DNA of 64,000 nucleotides from Plastoroseomonas arctica. GTDB taxonomy: Bacteria > Pseudomonadota > Alphaproteobacteria > Acetobacterales > Acetobacteraceae. Both the position numbers and the translations under genes were made by a program. Shown piece by piece: positions 43,412-51,877 of the stretch. The notes below the pieces were generated by a model. It was given only the letters and a program-made list of their open reading frames with translations, did no database searches and was not told the origin of the DNA. The stretch is from positions 62,001 through 126,000 of the forward strand of contig NZ_JAAEDH010000008.1 of NCBI RefSeq assembly GCF_018128965.1, in the 5' to 3' direction. Positions within the stretch are counted from its first letter, which is position 1. Every line of letters begins with the position of its first letter.

Positions 43412-44806
43412 ATGCGCTACATCAGCACCCGCGGCCAGGCCGCGCCCCGTGATTTCGAATCCGTCCTCCTCGCCGGCTTGGCCGAGGATGGCGGTCTGTT
43501 CGTCCCCGATGCCTGGCCGGAGTTCACCATGGCCGAGTGGCGTGCGCTGCGGGGCCTGCCCTATCCGGAGCTCGCCGCGCGCGTGATCCATCCCTTCATC
43601 GGCGAAGGCATCCCCCTGGACGCGCTGCGGGAGATGACCGCGCGCGCCTATTCCGGCTTCGGGCACCCCGCCATCGCGCCGCTGGTGCAGCTCGACACCA
43701 GCGCCTTCGCGCTGGAGCTGTTCCACGGCCCGACGCTCGCCTTCAAGGACATGGCCATGCAGCTGCTCGGGCTGCTGTTCGACCATGTCCTGGCCAAGCG
43801 CGGGCAGCGGGTGACGATCGTGGGCGCGACCTCCGGCGACACCGGTTCGGCAGCCATCGAGGCCTGTCGCGACCGTGCGGCCATCGACATGGTCATCCTA
43901 CACCCCGAGGGCCGCACCTCCGACGTGCAGCGCCGCCAGATGACAACGGTGCGCGCCGAGAACGTGCGTAACATCGCAGTCCAGGGCAGCTTCGATGATT
44001 GCCAGGACCTGGTGAAGGCGATGTTCGCCGACGCGCCCTTCCGCGAGGAGATGCACCTCTCCGCCGTCAACTCGATCAACTGGGCGCGGATCGCGGCGCA
44101 GATCCCCTACTACGCCTATGCGGCGCTGGCTCTCGGCGCACCGGACCGCGAGGTGGCGGTCGCCGTCCCCACCGGCAATTTCGGCAACGTCCTGGCGGCC
44201 TGGGCGGCGCGGCGCATGGGCCTGCCGATCGCGCGCTTCATCGTCGCGGCCAACCGCAACGACATCCTCGCGCGCTTCCTGGCCGCCAACGACATGAGCG
44301 CGCGGGAGGTCGAGCCCTCGCTCTCGCCTTCGATGGACATCCAGGTCAGCTCCAATTTCGAGCGCCTCCTGTTCGAGCTGCTCGGCCGCGACGCGCATGC
44401 GACCGCCGAGACGATGCAGCGCTTCCGCGCGGAGGGCCGCATGCCCGTCCCCGACGCCGCCTGGCGCGAGGCCACCGCGTTCTTCACCGGCTTCACGCTG
44501 GATGACCCCGGCACGCTGGGCGAGATCCGGCGGCTCTGGGTGGAATGCGGCTACCTGGCCGACCCGCACACCGCGATCGGGACGGCGGCCGCGCGATCGC
44601 TGGCACCTCCGGGCATGCCCACCATCATCGCGGCCACGGCGCACCCCGCGAAATTCCCCGATGCGGTGGAGCGCGCGACAGGCATCCGCCCCCCTCTGCC
44701 CGCGCGCCTCGCCGACCTATATGAGCGGGAGGAGCGCTACACCGTTCTCCCGAACGATTTGGCCTCCATCGAAGCCGCTGTGCGCGCCCATGCGCGCCGC
44801 AACTGA
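43412..44806 (+). CDS. thrC: Threonine synthase
   Basis: 464 residues; PLP-dependent conversion of O-phosphohomoserine to threonine. Seen: RYISTRGQ start, the PLP Lys in HGPTLAFKDMAMQLLG, GATSGDTGSAAIEA, and VPTGNFGNVLAAWAARRMGLP for phosphate binding. Matches the long proteobacterial ThrC type. ATG 43412 gives the standard N-terminus. A TAGAAG box (43398-43403) with TTTACG 18 bases upstream lies just before the start. Followed by an M16 peptidase after 10 bases, a common alphaproteobacterial pair. Confidence 0.93.
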   Translation: MRYISTRGQAAPRDFESVLLAGLAEDGGLFVPDAWPEFTMAEWRALRGLPYPELAARVIHPFIGEGIPLDALREMTARAYSGFGHPAIAPLVQLDTSAFALELFHGPTLAFKDMAMQLLGLLFDHVLAKRGQRVTIVGATSGDTGSAAIEACRDRAAIDMVILHPEGRTSDVQRRQMTTVRAENVRNIAVQGSFDDCQDLVKAMFADAPFREEMHLSAVNSINWARIAAQIPYYAYAALALGAPDREVAVAVPTGNFGNVLAAWAARRMGLPIARFIVAANRNDILARFLAANDMSAREVEPSLSPSMDIQVSSNFERLLFELLGRDAHATAETMQRFRAEGRMPVPDAAWREATAFFTGFTLDDPGTLGEIRRLWVECGYLADPHTAIGTAAARSLAPPGMPTIIAATAHPAKFPDAVERATGIRPPLPARLADLYEREERYTVLPNDLASIEAAVRAHARRN

Positions 44807-44816
44807 GAGTCCCCGC

Positions 44817-46082
44817 ATGTCCGACACGATCCGCCTGACCACCCTGCCCAATGGCCTGACCGTGGTCAGCGAGACCATGCCGCGCGTGGAGACCATCTCC
44901 TTTGGCGCCTATGTCGGCGCCGGCACGCGCAACGAGGACGCGCCGGAGAACGGCGTATCCCACTTCCTCGAACACATGGCCTTCAAGGGCACGACGAAGC
45001 GCGACGCCTCGGCCATCGCGCGCGAGATCGAGAATGTCGGCGGCCACCTCAACGCCTACACAGCGCGCGAAAGCACCGCCTACTACTGCAAGGTGCTGAA
45101 GGAAGACCTCGGCCTCGCCGCCGACATCATCGGCGACATTCTCACCCACTCCACCTTCGCCCCCGAGGAGATCGAGCGCGAGCGCGGCGTGATCCTGCAG
45201 GAGATCGGCCAGGCGAACGACACGCCCGACGACATCGTCTTCGATCATTTCCAGGACACCGCCTACCCGTCCCAGCCGATGGGCCGCCCTGTGCTCGGCA
45301 CCGAGGAGAGCGTGGGCGCGATGTCACGCGAGACGCTCACCGCCTACATGACGCGGCACTACGGCCCGCACCGCATGGTGGTCTCAGCCGCCGGCGCGCT
45401 GGAGCACGAGCCGCTGGTCGATCTCGTGCGAATGCATTTCGCAGACCTGCCCGCGGTCGCCCCGCCGCTGCCCGAAGCGGCGCGCTACGAAGGCGGCGAG
45501 TTCCGCGAGGAGCGCGACCTCGACCAGGTGCATATCGTCCTGGGATTTCCCTCCGTCGCCTACGGCCACGACCTCTACTATCCCACGCAACTGCTCTCTA
45601 CCCTGCTTGGCGGCGGGATGTCGTCTCGCCTGTTCCAGGAAATCCGCGAGAAGCGCGGGCTGGTCTACTCGGTCTATTCCTTCGCCACGCCCTTCCGCGA
45701 TTCCGGCATGATCCAGATCTACGCCGGCACCGGCGAGAAGGAAGCCGCCGAACTCATGCCGGTGACGCTGGAGGAACTGCTGCGCGTCCAGAAGGACGTC
45801 ACCGACGACGAGCTCCAGCGAGCCAAGGCGCAGCTCCGCGCCTCGCTCCTCATGTCGCTCGAATCCACCGGCAGCCGCGCCGAACAGATGGCGCGCCAGC
45901 TCCAGATCCACGGCCGCATCATCCCCACCGGCGAAACCACGGCGAAGATCGCGGCCGTCACAATCGCGCAAGTCCAGGAAGCCGCAGCCCTGGCCTTCCG
46001 CGGCCGCCCGACGCTCGCCACCATGGGACCGGCCGACAAGGTGCCCGGACTGGCAGCGATCGCGGAAACATTGGCGGCGTGA
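44817..46082 (+). CDS. M16-family zinc metallopeptidase (processing-peptidase-like)
   Basis: About 421 residues. Seen: the inverted zinc motif HFLEH at residues 49-53 (GVSHFLEHMAFKGT), the distal Glu in the ERERGVILQEIGQ helix, and the C-terminal half-domain with GGGMSSRLFQEIREKRGLVYSVYSF. Closest in type to mitochondrial processing peptidase beta, as usual for the thrC-linked gene of alphaproteobacteria. No signal peptide. ATG 44817, 10 bases after thrC. Confidence 0.92.
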   Translation: MSDTIRLTTLPNGLTVVSETMPRVETISFGAYVGAGTRNEDAPENGVSHFLEHMAFKGTTKRDASAIAREIENVGGHLNAYTARESTAYYCKVLKEDLGLAADIIGDILTHSTFAPEEIERERGVILQEIGQANDTPDDIVFDHFQDTAYPSQPMGRPVLGTEESVGAMSRETLTAYMTRHYGPHRMVVSAAGALEHEPLVDLVRMHFADLPAVAPPLPEAARYEGGEFREERDLDQVHIVLGFPSVAYGHDLYYPTQLLSTLLGGGMSSRLFQEIREKRGLVYSVYSFATPFRDSGMIQIYAGTGEKEAAELMPVTLEELLRVQKDVTDDELQRAKAQLRASLLMSLESTGSRAEQMARQLQIHGRIIPTGETTAKIAAVTIAQVQEAAALAFRGRPTLATMGPADKVPGLAAIAETLAA

Positions 46083-46091
46083 AGGGACTCT

Positions 46092-46114
46092 CGGGGAGGG
46101 CGCTGTCCTCCCCG
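46092..46114 (+). terminator. Hairpin terminating the thrC-M16 operon
   Basis: Perfect stem CGGGGAGG/CCTCCCCG with a 7-nt loop, 9 bases past the M16 stop. There is no T tract; the sequence continues into GGACCCC and the repeat described in the next entry. Confidence 0.5.
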
Positions 46115-46207
46115 GACCCCACCCGTCAGGATCGTGTCGATCCTGGGCGTCCATGAGTTGGTTCTTGGGTTTGGGAACGGGTTCTCGCCGAAGGGGGGCA
46201 GCGCCCC
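46092..46207 (+). repeat. Intergenic repeat copy
   Basis: GC hairpin (46092-46114), GGACCCC, 17-bp palindrome AGGATCG-TGT-CGATCCT (46128-46144), GCGTCCATG, TTGGTTCTTGGGTTTGGGAA, then another hairpin GGGGGGC/GCCCCCC (about 46189-46206). The palindrome and the TCCATG..TTGGTTCTTG block are shared with the minus-strand copy at 26957-27045. It fills the gap between two convergent operons. Confidence 0.7.
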
Positions 46208-46219
46208 CCGGGGCGTCCC

Positions 46220-46681
46220 TCACCCCTCGGCTTCGGCCAGCGCAGCCAGCTGTGCCACCACCGTCCCCCATCCTTCCCGGAAGCCCATTGCTTCGTGCTT
46301 CTTCATGCTTTCCTCGTCCCAATGGCGCGCACCGGCACGGTAGAAGGTGCCGCCATCTTTCGGCGTGAGGGTGGCAAAGCCGACCATGAAGGCCGGCGAT
46401 TGCGGGATCCAGCCCACGGTGAAGGCATCGGTGAAGACGATGCTGCGGTTCGGGATCACTTCGAGGAACACGCCGTCCATCGGCGATGTCTCGGTGCCGT
46501 CGGGCCCGCTCATCACCAGGCAGGAGCGGCCGCCCGGCCGGAAGTCCTGCTCGATGATGCGGGTTTTCCAGGGTTTCGGGGCGAACCATTCCTCGGTGCG
46601 TTGCGTCCACACCTTGAAGACGCTTTCCGGCGAGGCGTTGATCTGGCGCTCGATGGCGAGTTCGAATTGCGGCTGGGTCAT
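46220..46681 (-). CDS. AHSA1/SRPBCC-domain protein
   Basis: 153 residues of the START-like SRPBCC superfamily (activator of Hsp90 ATPase C-terminal type). Seen: IERQINASPESVFKVWT, WKTRIIEQDFRPGGRS, MDGVFLEVIPNRSIVFTDAF and GWGTVVAQLAALAE. These proteins bind hydrophobic ligands. ATG 46681 overlaps the upstream gene's stop (ATGA). Last gene of a TetR-headed minus-strand operon with two VOC proteins. Confidence 0.85.
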   Translation of the reverse strand: MTQPQFELAIERQINASPESVFKVWTQRTEEWFAPKPWKTRIIEQDFRPGGRSCLVMSGPDGTETSPMDGVFLEVIPNRSIVFTDAFTVGWIPQSPAFMVGFATLTPKDGGTFYRAGARHWDEESMKKHEAMGFREGWGTVVAQLAALAEAEG

Positions 46682-47169
46682 GCGTCGTCTCCGTCTGCCG
46701 CCGCGCGGATTGCGGCGAGGTTGAGCTTGGTCTGCGTCATCATGGTCCGCATCGCGCGCGCGGCGCGGGCCGGGTCGGGGTCGGCGATGAGCGCACCGAG
46801 CCCGTCGGGGACCACCTGCCAGGAGACGCCGAAGCGGTCCTTCAGCCAGCCGCACTGCACGGGCTTGCCGCCCATGGCAGTCAGCGCGGACCAGTAGTGG
46901 TCCACTTCGCTTGCATCTCTGCAGGCGATGGACAGCGAGATGGCCTCGCTGTGCGGATACTGCGGCCCGCCATTGAGCGCCTGGAAGCGCTGCCCGGCGA
47001 GGCTGAACTCCACCATCAGCGCGGTGCCCTCGGGGAACGGCGCGCCGGCGCCGTAGCGCGAGATGGCGGTGATGGCGGCGTCGGGAAACACCGAAACGTA
47101 GAAGCCCGCCGCGGCTTCCGCCTCGCCGTTGAACCACAGGCAGGGGGCGATGGTCGGGACCTGTGCCAC
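46678..47169 (-). CDS. PhnB-like VOC protein
   Basis: 163 residues from a GTG start (V/MAQVPTIAPCLWFNG). Seen: APCLWFNGEAEAAAGFYVSVF, MVEFSLAGQRFQALNGGPQY, CGWLKDRFGVSWQVVPDGL: the 3-demethylubiquinone-methyltransferase/PhnB branch of the VOC fold. A C-terminal TMMTQTKLNLAAIR tail is typical. GTG 47169 lies 4 bases after the preceding VOC gene's stop. Such proteins are often paired with AHSA1 genes, as here. Ligand unknown. Confidence 0.82.
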   Translation of the reverse strand: MAQVPTIAPCLWFNGEAEAAAGFYVSVFPDAAITAISRYGAGAPFPEGTALMVEFSLAGQRFQALNGGPQYPHSEAISLSIACRDASEVDHYWSALTAMGGKPVQCGWLKDRFGVSWQVVPDGLGALIADPDPARAARAMRTMMTQTKLNLAAIRAAADGDDA

Positions 47170-47173
47170 CGCC

Positions 47174-47950
47174 TCAGCCCTGCGGCCCGACCAGGGCGAA
47201 CATTGCGCCCTGGGGGTCGCGTGCCTGGATGATCCATTGCCCGCCGGGCACCTCGTGCGGCCCCATGAGCACGCTCCCGCCGGCGGTCTCCAGGCGGGTC
47301 TTCGCGGCGGCGATGCTGTCCACGTGGAAGTAGTAGAGCCAGGCCGGGCGCGGCAGGCTGGGGTTGTTGAACATGGCGCCCATCGCCTCGTTCTCGCCCT
47401 CGTCGCGGACCAGCTGGTAGGTGCCCATCGGTCCCATGTCGAGCGCCTGGTCCTCGGTCCAGCCGAAGTTGGTGCGGTAGAATTCGAACGCCGATTTCCA
47501 GTCGGTGGAGTGCAGCTCGTTCCAGCCGCCATGGCCGACCTGGCCGCGGGCGAAGGGCGGGACGGCACCGGGGGGCATTTCGCCCTCGGGCGCCATCACG
47601 TAGAGGACGGCGCCCTGCGGATCCGCGACGAGCGCCATGCGGCCGACACCGGGCAGCGTTACAGCGGGCATCACCTCGGCGCCACCCATGCTGGTCATCC
47701 TGGCGATCGTGGCGTCGACATCGGCGACCCGGACATAGCCGAGCCAGCCGGGCTTCATGCCTGGGCCATCCTTGCCGGGGGGCGTCGCCATCAGCCCGCC
47801 GACGGCGTTCTCGCCAGCCTTCCAGAACCGGTAATCCATGCCGGGCTGGCCGCTGGGCTGCACCGTCCAGCCGACGACCTCGCCATAGAAGCGGCCGGCA
47901 GCGTCGACGTCGTCGGTGAGCAATTCGTACCAGATGAAGGGGCTTGCCAT
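47174..47950 (-). CDS. Two-domain VOC (glyoxalase-like) protein
   Basis: 258 residues with two tandem VOC modules: residues ~5-125 (FIWYELLTDDVDAAGRFYGE .. MALVADPQGAVLYVM) and ~140-255 (GWNELHSTDWKSAFEFYRTN .. WIIQARDPQGAMFALVG). The tandem layout resembles CFP-32-type hydroxylase-like glyoxalase proteins. ATG 47950 (MASPFIWYEL) with SD AGGAGG about 5-10 nt upstream. Placed 13 bases after tetR, so likely TetR-controlled. Confidence 0.85.
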   Translation of the reverse strand: MASPFIWYELLTDDVDAAGRFYGEVVGWTVQPSGQPGMDYRFWKAGENAVGGLMATPPGKDGPGMKPGWLGYVRVADVDATIARMTSMGGAEVMPAVTLPGVGRMALVADPQGAVLYVMAPEGEMPPGAVPPFARGQVGHGGWNELHSTDWKSAFEFYRTNFGWTEDQALDMGPMGTYQLVRDEGENEAMGAMFNNPSLPRPAWLYYFHVDSIAAAKTRLETAGGSVLMGPHEVPGGQWIIQARDPQGAMFALVGPQG

Positions 47951-47963
47951 GGATGTCCTCCTG

Positions 47964-48587
47964 TCAGCGTTGCGCCGCTCCGAACAGCAGCGTGATGTAG
48001 CGCCGCAGATGCGCGACGCTCTCGGCCGCGACGGCGACATCGTCGCGCGCCTTGGCAAGGATGAAGGCGCCCTGCAGCACCGCCTGGGTGTGGCGCGCGA
48101 GCGAGGCCGCGGAGACGCCGGCGACGCCATGCTGCGCCATCGCGAGTGCGATATCGGCTTCCAGCGTCTCGGCATGGCCGAAGATGGAGCGCGCGCAGGC
48201 GTCGCGGATGGCCGGGCTGGAGGCGTAGTTCTCCTGCACCATGGTGCCGACCAGGCAGGTGTAGTCCTCAAGCTTGCCGGCCAGGAGTTCGCCGCGGAAA
48301 TCGATGTAGGCGAGCACGCGGGGGAGCGGGTCGGCGTGGTCGTGGTAGGGCGCGGTGGCGAACAGCGCGCCGGTCAGCGCGGACCAATGCTCGGCGGCGG
48401 CGACGCCCAGCGCCTCCTTGGACGCGAAGTGATGGAAGAAGGCGCCCTTGGTCACGCCCGCCGCGGCGCAGAGCGCATCGACCGAGGTCGCGGAAAATCC
48501 CTGCTGCCGGATGAGACCGAGCGCGGCCTGCAGCAGCCGGGCCTTGGCGCTGGGGAGGCTGGTGGCGGGGCTCGGCGTCTGATCCAT
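47964..48587 (-). CDS. TetR-family transcriptional regulator
   Basis: 207 residues. N-terminal helix-turn-helix: ALGLIRQQGFSATSVDALCAAAGVTKGAFFHHFASKEALG, the classic TetR DNA-binding region (residues ~20-60). The rest is an all-helical ligand domain with GTMVQENYASSPAIRDACA typical of the YsiA/AcuR-like group. First gene of the VOC-VOC-AHSA1 operon and divergent from pmbA; a palindromic operator lies 14 bases upstream, indicating autoregulation. Confidence 0.92.
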   Translation of the reverse strand: MDQTPSPATSLPSAKARLLQAALGLIRQQGFSATSVDALCAAAGVTKGAFFHHFASKEALGVAAAEHWSALTGALFATAPYHDHADPLPRVLAYIDFRGELLAGKLEDYTCLVGTMVQENYASSPAIRDACARSIFGHAETLEADIALAMAQHGVAGVSAASLARHTQAVLQGAFILAKARDDVAVAAESVAHLRRYITLLFGAAQR

Positions 48588-48593
48588 GGGCTA

Positions 48594-48622
48594 ACATTAG
48601 ACCGACCGGTTGGTATGGTCAA
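48594..48622 (-). promoter_or_regulatory. tetR promoter with embedded TetR operator
   Basis: Minus-strand -35 TTGACC (48622-48617) and -10 TAATGT at 17 bases (48599-48594), or TCTAAT at 15. Between and overlapping them is ACCGACC/GGTTGGT (48601-48614), a 14-bp palindrome with one mismatch of the kind bound by TetR regulators. The -10 ends 7 bases before the ATG, so the mRNA may be leaderless. Confidence 0.6.
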
Positions 48623-48746
48623 CCCTGGACATCGTGCCGCGGCGGCACATCTTCGTGCTAGCCTTCCGCGCGTGCCGCGGTGAGGCCACGCCGACAGGAG
48701 CGTTTCTGGTGAGTATGAATACGCGTGACGACGGGGAGTGCGGCCG

Positions 48747-50072
48747 ATGAGCCATCTCGAAACGCTGGACAGCCTCATCGCAGCCGCGCGCCGGGCGGGC
48801 GCGGACAGTGCCGATGCGTTGCTGGTGAAGAACGCCTCGCTCTCCGTCTCCCGCCGCCTGGGCAAGATCGAGCAGCTGGAGCGCGCCGAGGGGTTCGACA
48901 TCGGCCTGCGCGTCTTCATCGGCCAGCGCCAGGCGGTGATCTCCTCGACCGACGCCGATCCGCGCGGCTTCGAGAAGCTCGCCGAGCGCGCCGTCGCCAT
49001 GGCGCGGGTGGTGCCGGAGGATAACTTCGCGGGCCTCGCGGACACCGCCAGCTTCACCTTCCCCGATCTCGACCTCGCCGATGCCGAGGAGCCCGCCGCC
49101 GAGGCGCTGCTCGCCCGCGCCGCGCTGATCGAGGAAGCCGCACTCTCCGTCCCGGGCATTACCAACAGCGAGGGCGGCGAGGCGAGCTGGTCGCGCACCG
49201 AGATCGCACTCGTCGCCTCGAACGGTTTTGCCGGCGGCTACACCCGATCCTCGCACAGCACCGGCATCTCGGTCGTGGCCGGGCAGGGCACCGCGATGGA
49301 GCGCGACTGGGAACATTCCTTCACCGTCCACCTCGCGGACCTCGAGGACGCGGCCACGCTGGGCCGGCGCGCTGCCGAGCAGGCCGTGGCCCGCCTCAAC
49401 CCGCGCCGGCCGGCGACCGCGCGCATCCCGGTGATCTTCGCCCCGCGCGTGTCCGGCTCCCTGCTCGGGCACCTCGCTGGCGCGATCAACGGTGCCTCGG
49501 TCGCCCGTGGCACCTCCTTCCTCAAGGACAGCATGGGCAAGGCGGTCGTCGCGCGCGGCCTGACCGTGCGCGACGACCCGCACCGACCGCGCGGCCTCCG
49601 CTCCCGCCCCTTCGATGGCGAGGGCCAGCCGGGTGCGGCCCGAGCGGTGGTCGAGGATGGCGTGCTCACCACCTGGGTGTTGGACGCGCGCAGCGCCCGC
49701 CAACTGGGCCTCGCCAGCACCGGCCATGCGAGCCGCGGCACCGGCGGGCCGCCGGGGCCATCGACCACCAATTTCTGGCTCGAGCCTGGCCATGTGACGC
49801 CGGCGGAACTCATGGGCGACATCGTCGAGGGGCTCTATGTCACCGACCTGATCGGCATGGGGGTCAACGGCGTGACTGGCGACTACAGCCGCGGCGCCGC
49901 CGGCTTCATGATCCGCCATGGCGAGCTGGCGGAGCCGGTCAGCGAGATCACCATCGCCGGCCGCCTGCAGGACATCTTCCTGCACATGGCGCCGGCCAAC
50001 GACCTCACCTTCCGCCGCGGCACCGACGCGCCCACCATCCGCGTCGACGGCCTGACCCTGGCGGGCTCGTGA
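48747..50072 (+). CDS. pmbA: TldD/PmbA-family metalloprotease (PmbA)
   Basis: About 441 residues, full length. TldD/TldE(PmbA) form a heterodimeric protease that processes peptides such as microcin B17 and degrades CcdA-like antitoxins; PmbA is the subunit without the zinc site. Seen: LEQLERAEGFDIGLRVFIGQRQA-like N-domain (IEQLERAEGFDIGLR), DLAGAINGASVARGTSFL-type C-domain, and SRGTGGPPGPSTTNFWLEPG, GVNGVTGDYSRGAAGFMI. ATG 48747 has a GGGGAG 10 nt upstream; GTG 48738 is an alternative. tldD is not in the window. Confidence 0.9.
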   Translation: MSHLETLDSLIAAARRAGADSADALLVKNASLSVSRRLGKIEQLERAEGFDIGLRVFIGQRQAVISSTDADPRGFEKLAERAVAMARVVPEDNFAGLADTASFTFPDLDLADAEEPAAEALLARAALIEEAALSVPGITNSEGGEASWSRTEIALVASNGFAGGYTRSSHSTGISVVAGQGTAMERDWEHSFTVHLADLEDAATLGRRAAEQAVARLNPRRPATARIPVIFAPRVSGSLLGHLAGAINGASVARGTSFLKDSMGKAVVARGLTVRDDPHRPRGLRSRPFDGEGQPGAARAVVEDGVLTTWVLDARSARQLGLASTGHASRGTGGPPGPSTTNFWLEPGHVTPAELMGDIVEGLYVTDLIGMGVNGVTGDYSRGAAGFMIRHGELAEPVSEITIAGRLQDIFLHMAPANDLTFRRGTDAPTIRVDGLTLAGS

Positions 50073-50431
50073 AGGCCATCCTCGCCGAGGCGGTGGCCGC
50101 GCTCGCCGCCCTCGCCGAAGGCCGCGCCGGCGATGCCAAGGCGACGGCGCAACTCGCCATTGCCACCGCGATCCAGATCCCCGACCTGCTCGATGCCGGG
50201 CTGCTGCGCCCCGGCGACCTCGACGACGAGGCGCTGGCCGCGATGGCCGTCGTCATCGACGCCGCCGGCGCCTTCGAGGAGGAGGAAGAAACGCTTGTCG
50301 AATTCGTGGCCGAGCTGGAGGCGGACGACGTGAAGAACATCGCCGCCGCCGCGCGCCCGTGGGCCGCCGCCGTCTATGCCGATATGGTCCCGCCGGGTGC
50401 CAAGACAGGACACTCGCAATCGGGCGCGTGA
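50069..50431 (+). CDS. Hypothetical acidic protein, 120 residues
   Basis: GTG 50069 overlaps the pmbA stop (GTGA). Ala- and acid-rich, helical (AEAVAALAALAEGRAGDAKATAQLAI; AGAFEEEEETLVEFVAELEADD), no membrane segment or signal. No family recognised. Coupling to pmbA suggests a linked role (inference). The residue pattern and absence of stops in a coupled frame favour a real gene. Confidence 0.6.
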   Translation: MKAILAEAVAALAALAEGRAGDAKATAQLAIATAIQIPDLLDAGLLRPGDLDDEALAAMAVVIDAAGAFEEEEETLVEFVAELEADDVKNIAAAARPWAAAVYADMVPPGAKTGHSQSGA

Positions 50432-50479
50432 TAACCTATATTCTCCGTAATGTTTTCCCGAACCGGAGAAACCGCTTCC

Positions 50480-51445
50480 ATGCCCCGCAACCGCCCCGCA
50501 CTTCTCGCTGCCGCCCTGGCCGCAGGCCTGATGGCGCTGGCCCCGACCCTGGCTGACGCCCGTGTCGGAGGCGGCTCCTCCTCCGGCAGCCGCGGCAGCC
50601 GCACGCAATCGGCACCCGCCCCGACACAGACCGCGCCCAGCGCGGCACAGCCGATGCAGCGCACGCAGCAGCCGAGCAACCCCTCGGTCGGCTCCACCGC
50701 GCCGGCTGCCGCCGGTGCCGCCGCAGCGGCGCGTCCTTCCGCCTCGCGCGGCTTCATGGGAGGGCTGATGGGCGGCCTGCTCGGTGCGGGCCTGATCGGC
50801 GTGCTGTTCGGCGCCGGTCTCATGGGTGGCCTGGGTGGCTTCGCCTCCATCCTGGGCCTGCTCTTCCAGGTCGCGCTGGTCGTCGGCGTGATCTGGCTGG
50901 TGATGCGGCTGTTCCGCGGCCGCCGCCAGCAGCCGGCCTATGCCGCGGCCGGCGTCGGTGACGGTGCCACCGGCTATGCCCGCCAGGCCCAGATGCCGAT
51001 GAGCGGCTCGGCCGGCCCGGCCACGGTTGCGACCATGCCGTTCAACCCGACGCCTGCCGATTTTCAGGCCTTCGAGCAGCTGCTCAAGGGCGTGAACGCG
51101 GCCTGGAGCGCGCGCGACATGGCCTCGCTCAACCGCCTCGCCACGCCGGAGATGGTCGGCTACTTCAACGATGACTACGCCGCGCTCGACGCGCGCGGCT
51201 GGCGCAACGAGACACGCGACCTGACCTTCGACCAGGGCGACCTGTCCGAGGCCTGGAACGAGGGTGGCCGCGACTACGCGTCCGTCGCGATGAAGTTCTC
51301 CATGGTCGATGTCACCCGCCGCGTCGCCGACAATGCGGTCGTCGAGGGCGACCCGAACCGCCGCACGACGGCGACCGAGATCTGGACCTTCGTGCGCCCG
51401 CGTGGCGCGGCCTGGCAGCTCTCGGCGATCCAGCAGGCCGCCTGA
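50480..51445 (+). CDS. Tim44-domain inner-membrane protein
   Basis: About 321 residues. Signal/anchor (LLAAALAAGLMALAPTLADA), a Gly/Ser/Thr/Pro/Gln-rich linker, a glycine-rich membrane hairpin (GGLMGGLLGAGLIGVLFGAGLMGGLGG, GLLFQVALVVGVIWLVMRLF), then a C-terminal Tim44-like domain (ADFQAFEQLLKGVNAAWSARD; EMVGYFNDDYAAL; WTFVRPRGAAWQLSAIQQ). Bacterial Tim44 relatives bind membranes or assist respiratory-chain assembly. ATG 50480 is the second ATG; the first at 50450 adds ten non-signal residues. Confidence 0.82.
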   Translation: MPRNRPALLAAALAAGLMALAPTLADARVGGGSSSGSRGSRTQSAPAPTQTAPSAAQPMQRTQQPSNPSVGSTAPAAAGAAAAARPSASRGFMGGLMGGLLGAGLIGVLFGAGLMGGLGGFASILGLLFQVALVVGVIWLVMRLFRGRRQQPAYAAAGVGDGATGYARQAQMPMSGSAGPATVATMPFNPTPADFQAFEQLLKGVNAAWSARDMASLNRLATPEMVGYFNDDYAALDARGWRNETRDLTFDQGDLSEAWNEGGRDYASVAMKFSMVDVTRRVADNAVVEGDPNRRTTATEIWTFVRPRGAAWQLSAIQQAA

Positions 51446-51472
51446 TCCGCACCACACCGGCGGAGGAATCGA

Positions 51473-51501
51473 GGGCCTCACAGCAATGTGGGGCCCTTTT
51501 T
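51473..51501 (+). terminator. Intrinsic terminator after the Tim44-domain gene
   Basis: Stem GGGCCTCACA/TGTGGGGCCC (ten pairs, one G-T) with GCAA tetraloop, followed by TTTTT. Ends the pmbA-hypothetical-Tim44 operon. Confidence 0.85.
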
Positions 51502-51585
51502 ACGTGCGGCGTCCCCAAATATGGCGCAACCATGGCGATGCGATGGCGTCTCTGCCGTATTCGCCCCAAGTTCGGGAGTGCACAC

Positions 51586-51768
51586 ATGACCTCCGTTTCC
51601 ACCCTGGCCGCCATAGCCGCCAGCACCGCCGTCGCAGGTTTCGCGACGGTCGGGTCCGTGCTGTTCGGCCTTCAGGCGGCGCCGGCAATGCTTGCTGCGC
51701 CGGTCCTGGGGCTGCTGTCTCTCGGTACCGGGCTCGGTGCAGCGACGCTGGCGATGCGCGGCCATTGA
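51586..51768 (+). CDS. Small membrane protein, 60 residues
   Basis: From ATG 51586: MTSVSTLAAIAASTAVAGF, then a hydrophobic stretch with APAMLAAPVLGLLSLGTGLG. Two short membrane helices connected by a Gln/Ala turn. SD GGGAG about 8 nt upstream. Flanked on both sides by strong hairpins (51473-51501 and 51781-51805), so it would be a monocistronic unit. No known family; real-gene status rests on the SD, composition and isolated position. Confidence 0.5.
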   Translation: MTSVSTLAAIAASTAVAGFATVGSVLFGLQAAPAMLAAPVLGLLSLGTGLGAATLAMRGH

Positions 51769-51780
51769 TCGGCTGATCTG

Positions 51781-51805
51781 CCGCGGCGCAGGCCATGCGC
51801 CGCGG
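51781..51805. terminator. 10-bp perfect hairpin without T tract
   Basis: CCGCGGCGCA/TGCGCCGCGG with loop GGCCA, 12 bases after the small membrane protein stop. No T run follows; may stabilise the mRNA end or act with Rho. Confidence 0.45.
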
Positions 51806-51865
51806 GTAGCACTGGCGCGCGGTCGCTCGGGCCGACACGCACTGGTAACGGTGCCGCCCGGGCCC

Positions 51866-51871
51866 TAATCT
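51866..51871 (+). promoter_or_regulatory. -10 element for leaderless lutA-like transcript
   Basis: TAATCT ends 6 bases before ATG 51878, so initiation about 7 bases downstream would fall on the ATG. A weak TGGTAA lies 17 bases upstream. No Shine-Dalgarno is visible before this gene. Confidence 0.4.
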
Positions 51872-51877
51872 CCACGC

